Below, piece after piece: positions 8,735 to 17,856 of a DNA stretch of 64,000 bases (its first letter is position 1; every line of letters begins with the position of its first letter). The stretch covers positions 124,001-188,000 of the forward strand of contig NZ_SNZA01000003.1 of the NCBI RefSeq assembly GCF_004363305.1, written 5' to 3'. The position numbers and the translations under genes are program-made. The notes beneath the pieces were generated by a model. It was not told the DNA's origin. It searched no databases and was given only the letters and a program-made list of their open reading frames with translations. Origin of the DNA: Marinomonas communis (GTDB lineage: Bacteria > Pseudomonadota > Gammaproteobacteria > Pseudomonadales > Marinomonadaceae).

Positions 8735-9772
8735 ATGTTTGATGGTAGGGTTTTGCTTATTACCGGCGGTACAGGTTCATTTGGTAATGCTGTGCTAGAT
8801 CGTTTTTTGGAAACTAATGTCAAAGAAATCCGCATATTCTCACGTGATGAAAAAAAACAGGATGATGTTAGAAAAAAATGTAACAGTTCTAAGCTAAAGT
8901 TTTATATTGGTGATGTTCGTGATTACCAGAGTATTCTCAATGCAACTCGTGGAGTCGATTATATTTATCATGCTGCTGCTCTTAAGCAAGTCCCTTCTTG
9001 CGAGTTCCATCCTATGGAAGCGGTAAAAACCAATGTGTTGGGTACCGAAAATGTACTTGAAGCGGCGATTCAAAATGAAGTCAAGCGTGTGATTTGTTTA
9101 AGCACAGATAAAGCAGTTTATCCAATTAATGCAATGGGTATTTCAAAAGCGATGATGGAAAAGGTCATAGTGGCAAAATCCCGAAATGTTGACCCAGACA
9201 AAACCGTAATCTCTGCTACGCGTTATGGTAATGTCATGGCCTCTCGTGGTTCGGTCATCCCTCTTTTCTTGCGCCAAATTATCAATGAGCAGCCACTAAC
9301 TGTAACTGATCCGAATATGACACGCTTTATGATGACGCTTAATGATGCGGTTGATCTCGTGTTACACGCGTTTGAAAATGGCAAAAATGGTGACATTTTT
9401 GTACAAAAAGCGCCTGCTGCAACGATTGAAGTTCTAGTTAGGGCTCTGCTGAAAATTACGGATAAGCCAAACCATCCAGTAAATATTATTGGTACGCGCC
9501 ATGGTGAAAAACTTTATGAAGCGTTGTGTAGCCGTGAAGAGATGTTTGTTGCTGAAGATCAAGGTGGATACTATCGTATTCCTTCGGATAATCGTGATTT
9601 GAACTACTCAAAGTACAACGAAGAAGGAGATATAGATCTATCGGTGATTGAAGACTATAACTCTCACAATACTGCTCGTCTAGATATTGACGGTATGGTG
9701 GCCTTATTACGTAAGCTAAGCTTTATCGCTGATATTGAAGCAGGCAGTCTTGTCGTTCCAGAAGGTGTTTAA
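8735..9772 (+). CDS. fnlA: UDP-GlcNAc 4,6-dehydratase/5-epimerase, first enzyme of UDP-L-FucNAc synthesis
   Basis: This is a 345-residue short-chain dehydrogenase of the CapE/WbjB/FnlA branch. It has the NAD(P)-binding loop TGGTGSFG near residue 11. The catalytic region is STDKAVYPINAMGISKAMMEK, with Met in place of the usual Tyr before the Lys, as in the FlaA1/CapD group. The enzyme converts UDP-GlcNAc to a 4-keto-6-deoxy intermediate with C5 epimerisation. The next two genes are the matching reductase (CapF/FnlB) and 2-epimerase (CapG/FnlC), so the trio is a complete UDP-N-acetyl-L-fucosamine pathway. The ATG at 8735 follows AAGGG. The base composition is less AT-rich than the preceding genes. 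Confidence 0.92.
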   Translation: MFDGRVLLITGGTGSFGNAVLDRFLETNVKEIRIFSRDEKKQDDVRKKCNSSKLKFYIGDVRDYQSILNATRGVDYIYHAAALKQVPSCEFHPMEAVKTNVLGTENVLEAAIQNEVKRVICLSTDKAVYPINAMGISKAMMEKVIVAKSRNVDPDKTVISATRYGNVMASRGSVIPLFLRQIINEQPLTVTDPNMTRFMMTLNDAVDLVLHAFENGKNGDIFVQKAPAATIEVLVRALLKITDKPNHPVNIIGTRHGEKLYEALCSREEMFVAEDQGGYYRIPSDNRDLNYSKYNEEGDIDLSVIEDYNSHNTARLDIDGMVALLRKLSFIADIEAGSLVVPEGV

Positions 9773-10879
9773 ATGAAGATTGTAGTTACTGGTGCCAAAG
9801 GCTTTATTGGTAAAAACCTTTGTATTATGCTTCGTGAGCATGGATATCAAGATGTCGTCGAAGTGGATCGATTAACATCGCGTGAACAATTATCTGACGC
9901 TCTTTCCAGTGCTGAATTTGTCTATCATTTGGCAGGTATCAATCGCCCAAAAGATGAATGCGAGTTTCAAGAAGGCAATGCTGACTTAACGACTTATATT
10001 GTTGAAAGACTAAAGCTTAACAGAAACAAAGTGCCATTAGTCCTGAGCTCATCTACACAGGCAGAGCGAGACAATGCCTACGGACAAAGTAAACGATTGG
10101 CTGAACAGGCGGTTGAGCAGTATGGCCTGCAAACGCAAGCTCCGTACTTCATTTACCGCTTTCCTAACGTTTTTGGTAAATGGTGTCGACCTAACTACAA
10201 CTCCTTTGTCGCCACCTTTTGTTACAACACACTAAACGATCTTGGAATCACGATAAACGATCCTAGTGCGCCAGTAACCTTGGTTTATATAGATGATGTT
10301 TGTGCTCATTTAATATCATTGCTAGAGAGTTGTGCAGAGAGCGGCTATAAGCGTATAACGCCAGAGTATCCGACTACTGTTGGTCAGGTCGCTGAACTAT
10401 TGCGTGCTTTTAAAGCAAGCAGAGACAATCTTGTCATTGAAAATGTCGGTGCCGGGTTAACACGCGCACTTTATTCGACTTACCTTAGCTACATGACTCC
10501 AGCACAGTTTAGCTATTCCATTACCAGTTATGGTGATGAGCGTGGTGTCTTTAGCGAAATGTTGAAAACCAAGCAAGCGGGCCAGTTCTCCTTCTTTACT
10601 GCTCATCCCGGTATTACTCGTGGCGGTCATTATCACCATAGTAAAAATGAAAAATTTTTAGTTCTGAAAGGCAAGGCGCTATTTAAATTTGAGCATATCG
10701 CAACTGGTGAGCGTTATGAATTTTATACCGACGGTAGTTCACTGAAAATTGTTGAAACAGTTCCTGGTTGGTCTCATGATATCACTAATATCGGTGATGA
10801 AGAAATGATCGTAATGCTATGGGCGAATGAGATTTTCGACCGTGAAACGCCTGATACGTTTGCCTGTCCATTGTCTTGA
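9773..10879 (+). CDS. fnlB: CapF/FnlB-type SDR reductase with C-terminal cupin, UDP-L-FucNAc synthesis
   Basis: The 368-residue bifunctional protein has an N-terminal SDR domain (GAKGFIGKNL at residues 7-16, YGQSK catalytic Tyr-Lys pair near 103) and a C-terminal cupin from about residue 250 (RGGHYHHSKNEKFLVLKG gives the metal-binding histidines). In CapF the cupin catalyses C3 epimerisation and the SDR domain reduces the 4-keto group, giving UDP-6-deoxy-L-talNAc. It starts directly after the fnlA stop with no gap. All key residues appear present. Confidence 0.92.
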   Translation: MKIVVTGAKGFIGKNLCIMLREHGYQDVVEVDRLTSREQLSDALSSAEFVYHLAGINRPKDECEFQEGNADLTTYIVERLKLNRNKVPLVLSSSTQAERDNAYGQSKRLAEQAVEQYGLQTQAPYFIYRFPNVFGKWCRPNYNSFVATFCYNTLNDLGITINDPSAPVTLVYIDDVCAHLISLLESCAESGYKRITPEYPTTVGQVAELLRAFKASRDNLVIENVGAGLTRALYSTYLSYMTPAQFSYSITSYGDERGVFSEMLKTKQAGQFSFFTAHPGITRGGHYHHSKNEKFLVLKGKALFKFEHIATGERYEFYTDGSSLKIVETVPGWSHDITNIGDEEMIVMLWANEIFDRETPDTFACPLS

Positions 10880-10895
10880 TTCAAGAGAAATTAAA

Positions 10896-12026
10896 GTGAA
10901 AAAGCTTAAAGTAATGTCAGTTGTGGGTACGCGCCCAGAAATTATCCGTTTGTCTCGCGTTTTAGCAAAACTTGATGAGCACTGCGAGCATATTTTGGTT
11001 CACACGGGGCAAAATTACGATTTTGAATTGAATGAGGTTTTTTTTAATGATCTAGGTGTGCGAAAGCCTGATTACTTCTTAAATGCCGCGGGTAGCACGG
11101 GAGCTGAGACCATTGGTAATGTGATTATTACCGTAGATAAAGTACTAGCTGAAGTTAATCCTGATGCAATGCTAGTACTTGGCGATACCAATAGCTGTAT
11201 GGCGGTTATTCCTGCTAAGCGTCGCAAGATTCCCACGTTTCATATGGAAGCGGGAAACCGTTGCTTTGATATGCGGGTGCCAGAAGAAATTAACCGCCGC
11301 ATTGTTGATCATACAGCTGATATTAATCTTACCTATAGCAGTATTGCCCGCGACTATTTGTTGGCTGAGGGAATACCTGCAGATCGAGTTATTAAAACCG
11401 GTAGCCCTATGTTTGAAGTATTAAACCATTATATGCCGCAAGTTGATGGTTCTAACGTATTAAGCCGGTTGGAGCTAACCGAGCGCGAGTTTTTTGTCAT
11501 TAGCGCCCACCGTGAAGAAAATGTTGATTCGCCCATAAACCTGCACAAATTGGCGTTAGTATTAAATGGTTTAGCAGAAAAGTACGGCTATCCTGTTATC
11601 GTTTCAACGCATCCTCGAACCCGTAAACGCATTGAAGAGCAGGGTCTAAGTTTTCATCCACTGGTGCAGTTGTTAAAGCCACTGGGTTTTCACGACTACA
11701 ACAAGCTGCAAAAGTCTGCTAAAGCCGTATTATCAGACAGCGGCACCATAAGCGAAGAGTCGTCAATTATGAACTTCCCGGCGCTTAATATTCGCGAGGC
11801 GCATGAGCGACCAGAGGCTTTTGAAGAGGCATCCGTGATGATGGTTGGGCTAGAAGTGGAGCGGGTGTTTCAGGCGCTGCAGGTACTGGAAAGCCAACCG
11901 AGCGGTAATGAGCGTTTACTACGACCAGTATACGATTACAGTATGCCGAATGTATCTGACAAGATCGTCAGAATTGTACACAGTTACCGTGATTATGTTA
12001 TGCGGGTGGTTTGGAAGCAGTATTAA
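10896..12026 (+). CDS. fnlC: UDP-N-acetylglucosamine 2-epimerase-like enzyme forming UDP-L-FucNAc
   Basis: A GTG at 10896 preceded by AAGAGAAA is the best start. It yields KKLKVMSVVGTRPEIIRLS, the conserved beginning of the WecB family; an in-frame ATG at 10827 would overlap fnlB by 53 bases and add residues with no family counterpart. The protein of about 376 residues shows the HTGQNYD, HMEAGNRCFD, SAHREENVD and SDSGTISEE motifs of hydrolysing/non-hydrolysing 2-epimerases. In the FnlC/WbjD/CapG branch the product is UDP-N-acetyl-L-fucosamine. The stop overlaps the next start (TAATG). Confidence 0.92.
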   Translation: MKKLKVMSVVGTRPEIIRLSRVLAKLDEHCEHILVHTGQNYDFELNEVFFNDLGVRKPDYFLNAAGSTGAETIGNVIITVDKVLAEVNPDAMLVLGDTNSCMAVIPAKRRKIPTFHMEAGNRCFDMRVPEEINRRIVDHTADINLTYSSIARDYLLAEGIPADRVIKTGSPMFEVLNHYMPQVDGSNVLSRLELTEREFFVISAHREENVDSPINLHKLALVLNGLAEKYGYPVIVSTHPRTRKRIEEQGLSFHPLVQLLKPLGFHDYNKLQKSAKAVLSDSGTISEESSIMNFPALNIREAHERPEAFEEASVMMVGLEVERVFQALQVLESQPSGNERLLRPVYDYSMPNVSDKIVRIVHSYRDYVMRVVWKQY

Positions 12027-13231
12027 TGCGTATTCTGTTTATCAGTCAGCTGTTTGATCCTGAGTATTCGATTAAAGGTTTGGCCCTAATGCAGCGCTTG
12101 GTAGCAGAAGGTCATCAGGTCGAGGTACTGACTACATTCCCAAACTATCCAACTGGAAAAGTGTTTGACGGCTATTCCGTTAAGTTTCGGCAAGTGGACG
12201 ATTGTAGCGGTGTTAGAGTTATTAGGCTTTGGTCTCATATATCTCATTCTAAATCGAAACTATCCAGAGCTTGGTCTTACTTATCTTTTACCCTGATGGC
12301 GCTATTTGCATCATTGTTTAGCCAAAAACCTGATGTGGTATATGCTTACCATCCACAATCTACCACTGGTTTAATAGGCTTGCTGATGAAGTTATTCAGA
12401 GGTGTGCCATTTATCACAGACGTACAAGACCTTTGGCCTGATGCTTTAATTGCTACAGGTATGCGTAAAGACAGCATGCTATTACGTGGAATTGGTCATT
12501 GGTGTGCTTTGGTTTATAAGCATGCATCGCAAATCGTTGTGCTGTCTGAAGGTTTTAGGCAGGCACTTATTAATAGAGGTGTGCCGGCACAAAAAATACA
12601 CCTTGTCTATAATTGGTGTCCGGAAGAACAACGTATTGCTGCTGTTTTAGAACAAAGTGCCAATTCCAGCCAGGGAGATGGCGCAGCCAGTTTTGTCTAT
12701 GCAGGCAATTTAGGATCGGCTCAGGCCTTAACCACTATGATAAAAGCGCTCGGTAGTTTTGATAAGAACAAGCTAACCTTTACTTTGATTGGTGGTGGTG
12801 TAGAAAAAGAACAGTTAAAACGCTTTGTTGCTGAAGCAGGCTACAACAACATCTTTTTTAGTGACTATGTGCCGGCTACACAGATTTTTGATGTTCTGTC
12901 TACTGCGGATGTTTTGGTGATCCATCTAAAAGATGATGACTTATTCAGGATAACTATCCCTTCGAAAACACAATCCAGTATGGCAATGGGTAAACCGATT
13001 TTGATGGCGGTTGGCGGCGAAGCGAACCAGTTGCTGGTCAAAGCAAAAGGGGGGGAGGGAGCAGAGCCGGAAGATCAGCAGTCGATCCAGCAAGCTGCAG
13101 TCAGGCTGTTAGCAATACGCCAAACTTGGCCTGAATTAGGGCATAATGCGCGGATTTTTTATCAGCAGAGGTTATCAATGGATGTGAATTACCGCAAATT
13201 ACTAACAGTACTAGCCGGAGCTACTAAATAG
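12026..13231 (+). CDS. wbuB: WbuB-like GT4, probable L-FucNAc transferase
   Basis: The ATG at 12026 overlaps the fnlC stop and gives the family start MRILFISQLFDPE; the in-frame upstream codon at 12011 only adds five residues. The protein is a GT4 of the WbuB/WbjE type: FNYP-like loop TTFPNYPTGKVFDGY, an inserted hydrophobic segment around residues 85-110 that may bind the membrane, DVQDLWPDAL, and the donor segment VYAGNLGSAQAL. WbuB-type enzymes follow fnlABC in many O-antigen loci and are taken to transfer L-FucNAc. The C-terminal motif TIPSKTQSSMAMGKPIL replaces the classical E-x7-E, as is normal for this subfamily. Confidence 0.85.
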   Translation: MRILFISQLFDPEYSIKGLALMQRLVAEGHQVEVLTTFPNYPTGKVFDGYSVKFRQVDDCSGVRVIRLWSHISHSKSKLSRAWSYLSFTLMALFASLFSQKPDVVYAYHPQSTTGLIGLLMKLFRGVPFITDVQDLWPDALIATGMRKDSMLLRGIGHWCALVYKHASQIVVLSEGFRQALINRGVPAQKIHLVYNWCPEEQRIAAVLEQSANSSQGDGAASFVYAGNLGSAQALTTMIKALGSFDKNKLTFTLIGGGVEKEQLKRFVAEAGYNNIFFSDYVPATQIFDVLSTADVLVIHLKDDDLFRITIPSKTQSSMAMGKPILMAVGGEANQLLVKAKGGEGAEPEDQQSIQQAAVRLLAIRQTWPELGHNARIFYQQRLSMDVNYRKLLTVLAGATK

Positions 13232-13232
13232 T

Positions 13233-13835
13233 ATGATGATTCGTAAAGCGACCAGGGCCGATCTACAGCAGATTGTTGAAGTACATCTTGCTGCTTTTGA
13301 AGGTTTTTTTCTTAGCATGCTGGGTAAGCCTTTTCTAAGAAAAATGTATCAGGCTTTTTCTTCGGAGCAACACGGTGTCATTCGAGTAGCGATTGATGAT
13401 GAGCAGAGGGTTGTTGGTTTTGCAGCTGGCACTCTGGCGCCTGATTTGTATTTTCCAGCTTTGCGAAAGAAAAAATGGTTTGCATTCCTTATTACAGCAA
13501 TACCTGGGATTATTAAACATCCTATTAAGGTGCTGCGCAAGCTCTACTATGCCATGTTTTATAGAGGAGATAAGCCTGAAACCTTACAGCAAACAGCTTT
13601 ACTTAGCAGTATTGCTGTGCTGCCAGCGATGGCTGGTAAGTCGGTCGGTAAGGCACTACTGGCTGATTTTGAACAGCAAGTAATGCAGGCCGGGGGTAAC
13701 TGTTTGTACTTAACAACCGATAAGCATGGCAATGCTGCAGTGGTGGCTTTCTATACTAAGGCCGGTTATCAGATCGAGAGTGAGTTTACTCAGCCTGATG
13801 GTAGGCAGATGTTACGTTTAACAAAATCTTTTTAA
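13233..13835 (+). CDS. GNAT-family N-acetyltransferase, probable amino-sugar acetylase
   Basis: The 200-residue protein carries the GNAT acetyl-CoA loop VLPAMAGKSVGKALL around residues 127-141 and the C-terminal FYTKAGYQIESEF strand typical of the fold. It lies between a WbuB-like transferase and a DegT aminotransferase. It is therefore a good candidate to acetylate the 4-amino group of the UDP-4-amino-sugar made by that aminotransferase, a role filled in the bacillosamine pathway of Campylobacter by the unrelated hexapeptide-repeat enzyme PglD. The acetylase role is an inference from context. Two adjacent ATGs (13233 and 13236) are possible starts. Confidence 0.8.
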   Translation: MMIRKATRADLQQIVEVHLAAFEGFFLSMLGKPFLRKMYQAFSSEQHGVIRVAIDDEQRVVGFAAGTLAPDLYFPALRKKKWFAFLITAIPGIIKHPIKVLRKLYYAMFYRGDKPETLQQTALLSSIAVLPAMAGKSVGKALLADFEQQVMQAGGNCLYLTTDKHGNAAVVAFYTKAGYQIESEFTQPDGRQMLRLTKSF

Positions 13836-13848
13836 TTTTTGAGGCTAT

Positions 13849-15015
13849 ATGTCAGCAAATAATTTTTTGCCATTTGCATTGCCAGAGATTGGCGAAGAAG
13901 AAATTAATGAAGTGGCAAGTGCCCTGAGTTCTGGATGGGTTACTACAGGGCCAAAAACCAAGCAATTTGAAGCAGATTTTACTGCTTTCCTTGGTGATAG
14001 TTCGTTAGAGTCGATAGCTGTTAACTCGGCCACATCAGGTTTGCACCTTGCATTGGAAGCAGTGGGCGTAGGCCCTGATGATGAGGTAATAGTTCCTACT
14101 TATACTTTTACCGCTACTGCTGAAATTGTTCGTTATCTCGGCGCCACACCTATTATGGTTGATGTTGATGCTGAAACCTTCAACATGACCGCTGACAGCT
14201 TTAAAGCTGCTATTACTAACAAGACGAAAGCGGTTATTCCTGTTCATTTTGCAGGTTTGCCCTGTGATATGGATCCGATTATTGCTTTAGCCAAAGAACA
14301 TAATATTCGTGTTATTGAAGATGCGGCACATGCCTTACCTACAAAATACAAAGGTAAGCTAATTGGTACTTTAGATACTGATATAACGGTTTTCAGCTTT
14401 TATGCCAATAAAACCATGACAACGGGTGAGGGCGGCATGGTAGTAACCAGACATCCAGAACTGGCGAAACGCTGTAAGGTAATGCGTTTACATGGTATTA
14501 GTCGAGATGCTTTTGATCGCTATGTGTCAACTAAACCAGCTTGGTTTTATGAAGTTGTTGCTCCGGGCTTTAAATACAATATGCCGGATATCGCGGCTGC
14601 AATTGGCATTCATCAGCTTAAGCGTTTATCTACATTTCAAGAGAAACGTGAAAAAATGGCTTGTGTTTACTTTGATGCCTTTAAAGGTTTGCCTATTGAA
14701 ATGCCTGCAGCGGCGAGTGGTTCGGATGTTCACGCTTGGCATTTATTTCCGGTTAAAATAAAGCTGGAAGCTGGGATTGAGCGCTCACGCTTTATTGATA
14801 AAATGGCAGAGTTGGGGATAGGTTGTTCGGTGCATTTTATTCCATTGCATCTACACCCATATTGGCGCGATGCCTATGAACTCACGCCAGAGATGTTTCC
14901 TGTTGCACAACGAATTTTCGAACAGGAAGTATCTTTACCTTTATATACCAAGATGACTGGTGATGATCAGTTGAGGGTTATTAATGCGGTAAAACAGGTA
15001 CTGCTGAATGCTTAA
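13849..15015 (+). CDS. DegT/DnrJ/EryC1/StrS-type PLP aminotransferase (PglE-like)
   Basis: The 388-residue enzyme has the whole sugar-aminotransferase signature: [14 protein letters not shown] near residue 28, the PTYTFTAT segment near 83, EDAAHA at 157-162, and [13 protein letters not shown] with the PLP-binding lysine at about 188. It would convert a UDP-4-keto-6-deoxy-HexNAc into the 4-amino sugar. The WbpM/PglF-like dehydratase at 15886 supplies the substrate and the GNAT at 13233 could acetylate the product, giving UDP-QuiNAc4NAc or its bacillosamine name. The stop overlaps the initiating transferase by eight bases, consistent with that transferase using the product. Confidence 0.88.
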   Translation: MSANNFLPFALPEIGEEEINEVASALSSGWVTTGPKTKQFEADFTAFLGDSSLESIAVNSATSGLHLALEAVGVGPDDEVIVPTYTFTATAEIVRYLGATPIMVDVDAETFNMTADSFKAAITNKTKAVIPVHFAGLPCDMDPIIALAKEHNIRVIEDAAHALPTKYKGKLIGTLDTDITVFSFYANKTMTTGEGGMVVTRHPELAKRCKVMRLHGISRDAFDRYVSTKPAWFYEVVAPGFKYNMPDIAAAIGIHQLKRLSTFQEKREKMACVYFDAFKGLPIEMPAAASGSDVHAWHLFPVKIKLEAGIERSRFIDKMAELGIGCSVHFIPLHLHPYWRDAYELTPEMFPVAQRIFEQEVSLPLYTKMTGDDQLRVINAVKQVLLNA

Positions 15016-15601
15016 GCGGTTATTTGATATATTATGTGCAGCCTTGGGGTTGGCAGCTATGTTACCTGTGCTGGTGCTCATAGCTATTTGGATTAAACTT
15101 GATTCGCCAGGTCCGGTGTTTTTTCGGCAGGTGAGAGTAGGGCGTTTTGGTATCCCATTTGGCATTCATAAGTTTAGAACAATGCGCGTTAACGCTGAGC
15201 AAGAAGGTCGTTTAACGGTTGGGCGTGATAGCCGTATTACTCGCTCAGGTCATTTGTTACGTAAAACCAAGCTTGACGAGTTGCCGCAGCTGATTGACGT
15301 CTTGATCGGTAAAATGAGCTTAGTTGGGCCGCGACCAGAGGTTCAGGAATTTATAGACTGTTATCCCGACGATATTAAAGCAAAGGTACTATCAGTACGG
15401 CCTGGAATTACAGATCGTGCATCAATAGAAATGATGGATGAGAATGAAATTCTGTCTAAATATTCAGATGCTGAAAAAGCATATATTGAACATATTTTGC
15501 CACTTAAGCAAAAGTACTATATTGACTATGTGAATAATAATAGCCTGTTTACAGATGTTTTTATAATTTTTAAGACAATTTATAAAATTATAAAAAGATA
15601 A
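15008..15601 (+). CDS. Initiating sugar-1-phosphate transferase (PglC-like, short form)
   Basis: The 197-residue protein is the minimal form of the bacterial sugar transferase family. It has one N-terminal membrane-associated hairpin (residues 5-30), then [35 protein letters not shown] and MSLVGPRPE, all conserved in monotopic phosphoglycosyl transferases including PglC and WecP-like enzymes. It moves a sugar-1-phosphate from UDP to undecaprenyl phosphate and so starts each repeat unit. Because it follows an aminotransferase by overlap, its donor is probably the 4-acetamido-6-deoxy sugar. The remnant of a different initiating transferase lies just downstream. Confidence 0.9.
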   Translation: MLKRLFDILCAALGLAAMLPVLVLIAIWIKLDSPGPVFFRQVRVGRFGIPFGIHKFRTMRVNAEQEGRLTVGRDSRITRSGHLLRKTKLDELPQLIDVLIGKMSLVGPRPEVQEFIDCYPDDIKAKVLSVRPGITDRASIEMMDENEILSKYSDAEKAYIEHILPLKQKYYIDYVNNNSLFTDVFIIFKTIYKIIKR

Positions 15602-15623
15602 TAAGTTTATCATGTAGGTTGTG

Positions 15624-15881
15624 CCATCTATATTTATAGTGCTGCGTCCTAAATTGTTTAATCAAATGAAGTTGACTAAAGCACGTTAAGCAAGAGGTAT
15701 GCACTCTGTTTCTCTAGGTATTACTGGTTTAGCTCAGGTTAATGAGATTGATATGTCAACGCCAGAGCTACTAGCGGAGACGGATGCCAGGATGATTTCT
15801 TGCTTATCGATAACAAATTATTTTAAATACATTATTCAGACGGTGGCCGGAAAAGGATCGGGTGATCGAGTCAAAGGATAG
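15624..15881 (+). pseudogene. Decayed 3' end of a second initiating sugar transferase
   Basis: Reading the frame of 15699-15881 upstream gives, before an in-frame TAA at 15687-15689, residues PSIFIVLRPKLFNQMKLTKAR. After the stop it gives MHSVSLGITGLAQVNEIDMS and then TPELLAETDARMI...NYFKYIIQTVAGKGSGDRVKG. These match the C-terminal part of the sugar transferase family (typically SIVGPRPALFNQ, then RPGITGLAQVNGxD, then a YxxNxS/DYFKYI tail). The amino-terminal two thirds is missing and the start is lost. The remnant ends five bases before the WbpM-like start, the spacing expected of an intact ancestral operon. It is best read as the scar of a gene replaced by the transferase at 15008. Confidence 0.8.
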
Positions 15882-15885
15882 AGTG

Positions 15886-17841
15886 ATGAACCAGTTACTT
15901 GATTATGTTTTTAAGCTACCCCGCCGCTGGAAGCGAGTTATATCACTTTTATTAGACGTGGTGGCCATTACTGTTGCCTATTGGGGGGCCTGGATCATCC
16001 GTGTTGATACGGATCAAGTGCTGTTCCAGCAAGGTAACTGGGTGCTACTAGGGATCATTTTACCCGTAACAATTTTAGCCTTTATTAAGTTTGGGCTATA
16101 TCGTGCTGTACTACGCTATATGGGTGTAAAAGTTGCGGGCTCTATATTAGCCGGTATTGGTATCGCGACATTTGCTTTGGTGTTAGCGGGTTTCTTTACA
16201 GGCTACGCTCTGCCGCGAACGGTGCCGCTACTGTTTGCAATGTTGTTGTTGATATTCATCGCTGGTAGTCGCTTTTTAGTACGAGCTTTTGTTGCGACTT
16301 CGGGTCGTAAGTCCCGCGAAAAAGTAGTGATTTACGGTGCTGGCTCTGCAGGCCGCCAGTTAGCCCATGCCTTAATCCATGGTAACGAATACGATCCTTT
16401 TACGTTTATCGATGACGATAAAAATCTACAGAATACCTCTGTATTAGGTCGACCGGTTTATAGCTTTGGTCACTTAAAACATATGCTGAATGAGACCAGT
16501 ATTAAGCAAGTGTTATTGGCGATGCCTAATATACCCCGCTCACAGCGTAGTTTGATTTTAGCCAAGCTTGAGCCATTAAAAGTGGAAGTAAAATCTATAC
16601 CGGCTATGTCTGACTTGGTTTCAGGTGATGCGTCCATTGATCAGTTACGAGAAGTAGCGATTGAGGATCTGCTAGGGCGCGAACCTGTTGCACCTGACGT
16701 AAACCTTATGGGCAAGAATATCACTGACAAAGTGGTTATGGTCACGGGGGCTGGTGGCTCTATTGGCTCAGAGCTTTGTCGACAAATAGTGTTACAGCGT
16801 CCAAAAGAGCTAGTGCTGTTTGAGTTGTCTGAGTTTGCTTTATACAGTATTGATTCTGAGCTGAATAAACTGGTTACGAAACACAATCTGGGCGTGGTTA
16901 TTAAGCCTATTATCGGTACGGTGCAAAAAGCCAATCGTGTGGAAACCGTTATGCGAACCTTTGGCGTGCAGACCGTTTATCATGCCGCTGCATATAAGCA
17001 TGTGCCTCTTGTGGAATACAACATTGTTGAAGGTGTTCGTAATAATGTCTTTGGCACCTATTACACAGCCAAAGCCGCTGCTGAAGTAGGTGTTGAGCGC
17101 TTTGTGTTGGTTTCAACTGACAAGGCTGTACGTCCTACCAACATTATGGGGACTTCTAAGCGTGTTGCTGAGTTGGCTCTGCAGGCGTTGGCAAAGCGTT
17201 ATGAAAATACCACTTTTTGTATGGTGCGCTTTGGCAATGTACTTGGGTCATCCGGCTCTGTCGTGCCATTGTTTAGAGAGCAAATTCGAAAAGGCGGGCC
17301 GGTTACAGTCACCCATAAAGATATCACTCGTTACTTTATGACTATCCCTGAGGCATCTCAGTTAGTGATTCAAGCTGGGGCGATGGGCAAAGGTGGAGAT
17401 GTCTTTGTTTTAGACATGGGGGATTCCGTTAAGATCTCAGATCTTGCTCGTAAGATGATTCACTTGATGGGGCTAGAAGTGCGTGACTTGAATAATCCCG
17501 AAGGTGATATCGAGGTCCAATTTACTGGCCTACGTCCAGGTGAAAAGCTTTATGAAGAGCTGCTTATTGGTGACAATGTGGAAGCGACTTATCACCCCCG
17601 TATAATGACAGCACAAGAAGTTTCTTTAGAATGGGATGATTTTCAAGATCTTCTAGCCGCGTTAGATACGAGTTGTCATTCCTTTGATATCCCTGCGGTT
17701 CAGAAGCTTCTGCTAAGCGCTCCAACAGGTTATCAGCCTAGCAGTGCTTTGTGTGATTTGGTTTGGCAAGGAACAGAAGAAAAAGTTTCTAAGAAGCATT
17801 TAGAGTCGCCAGTGTCACCTACAGAAGGTTCCTTGCATTAA
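15886..17841 (+). CDS. WbpM/PglF/FlaA1-type UDP-GlcNAc 4,6-dehydratase, membrane-anchored
   Basis: The ATG at 15886 follows AAAGGATA; an in-frame upstream codon at 15862 lies within the remnant transferase. The protein of about 651 residues has four N-terminal membrane segments, a Rossmann-like CoA-binding domain (VVIYGAGSAGRQLAHAL), then an SDR domain with VTGAGGSIGSELCRQI and STDKAVRPTNIMGTSKRVAE. Met replaces the catalytic Tyr, as is usual in this family. It makes UDP-4-keto-6-deoxy-D-GlcNAc, the precursor of QuiNAc or QuiNAc4N sugars. It is the last gene of the plus-strand cluster; its stop is 15 bases from the convergent galE. Confidence 0.92.
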   Translation: MNQLLDYVFKLPRRWKRVISLLLDVVAITVAYWGAWIIRVDTDQVLFQQGNWVLLGIILPVTILAFIKFGLYRAVLRYMGVKVAGSILAGIGIATFALVLAGFFTGYALPRTVPLLFAMLLLIFIAGSRFLVRAFVATSGRKSREKVVIYGAGSAGRQLAHALIHGNEYDPFTFIDDDKNLQNTSVLGRPVYSFGHLKHMLNETSIKQVLLAMPNIPRSQRSLILAKLEPLKVEVKSIPAMSDLVSGDASIDQLREVAIEDLLGREPVAPDVNLMGKNITDKVVMVTGAGGSIGSELCRQIVLQRPKELVLFELSEFALYSIDSELNKLVTKHNLGVVIKPIIGTVQKANRVETVMRTFGVQTVYHAAAYKHVPLVEYNIVEGVRNNVFGTYYTAKAAAEVGVERFVLVSTDKAVRPTNIMGTSKRVAELALQALAKRYENTTFCMVRFGNVLGSSGSVVPLFREQIRKGGPVTVTHKDITRYFMTIPEASQLVIQAGAMGKGGDVFVLDMGDSVKISDLARKMIHLMGLEVRDLNNPEGDIEVQFTGLRPGEKLYEELLIGDNVEATYHPRIMTAQEVSLEWDDFQDLLAALDTSCHSFDIPAVQKLLLSAPTGYQPSSALCDLVWQGTEEKVSKKHLESPVSPTEGSLH

Positions 17842-17856
17842 GAATCTGAGTGGTTA

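Noticed and set aside
10827..10895. Longer N-terminus for fnlC from the ATG at 10827
   Set aside because: It overlaps fnlB by 53 bases and adds 23 residues foreign to the family; the GTG at 10896 has a good ribosome-binding site.
13349..14247. Reverse-strand frames over the GNAT and aminotransferase genes
   Set aside because: They lie inside well-supported plus-strand genes and have no recognisable domain.
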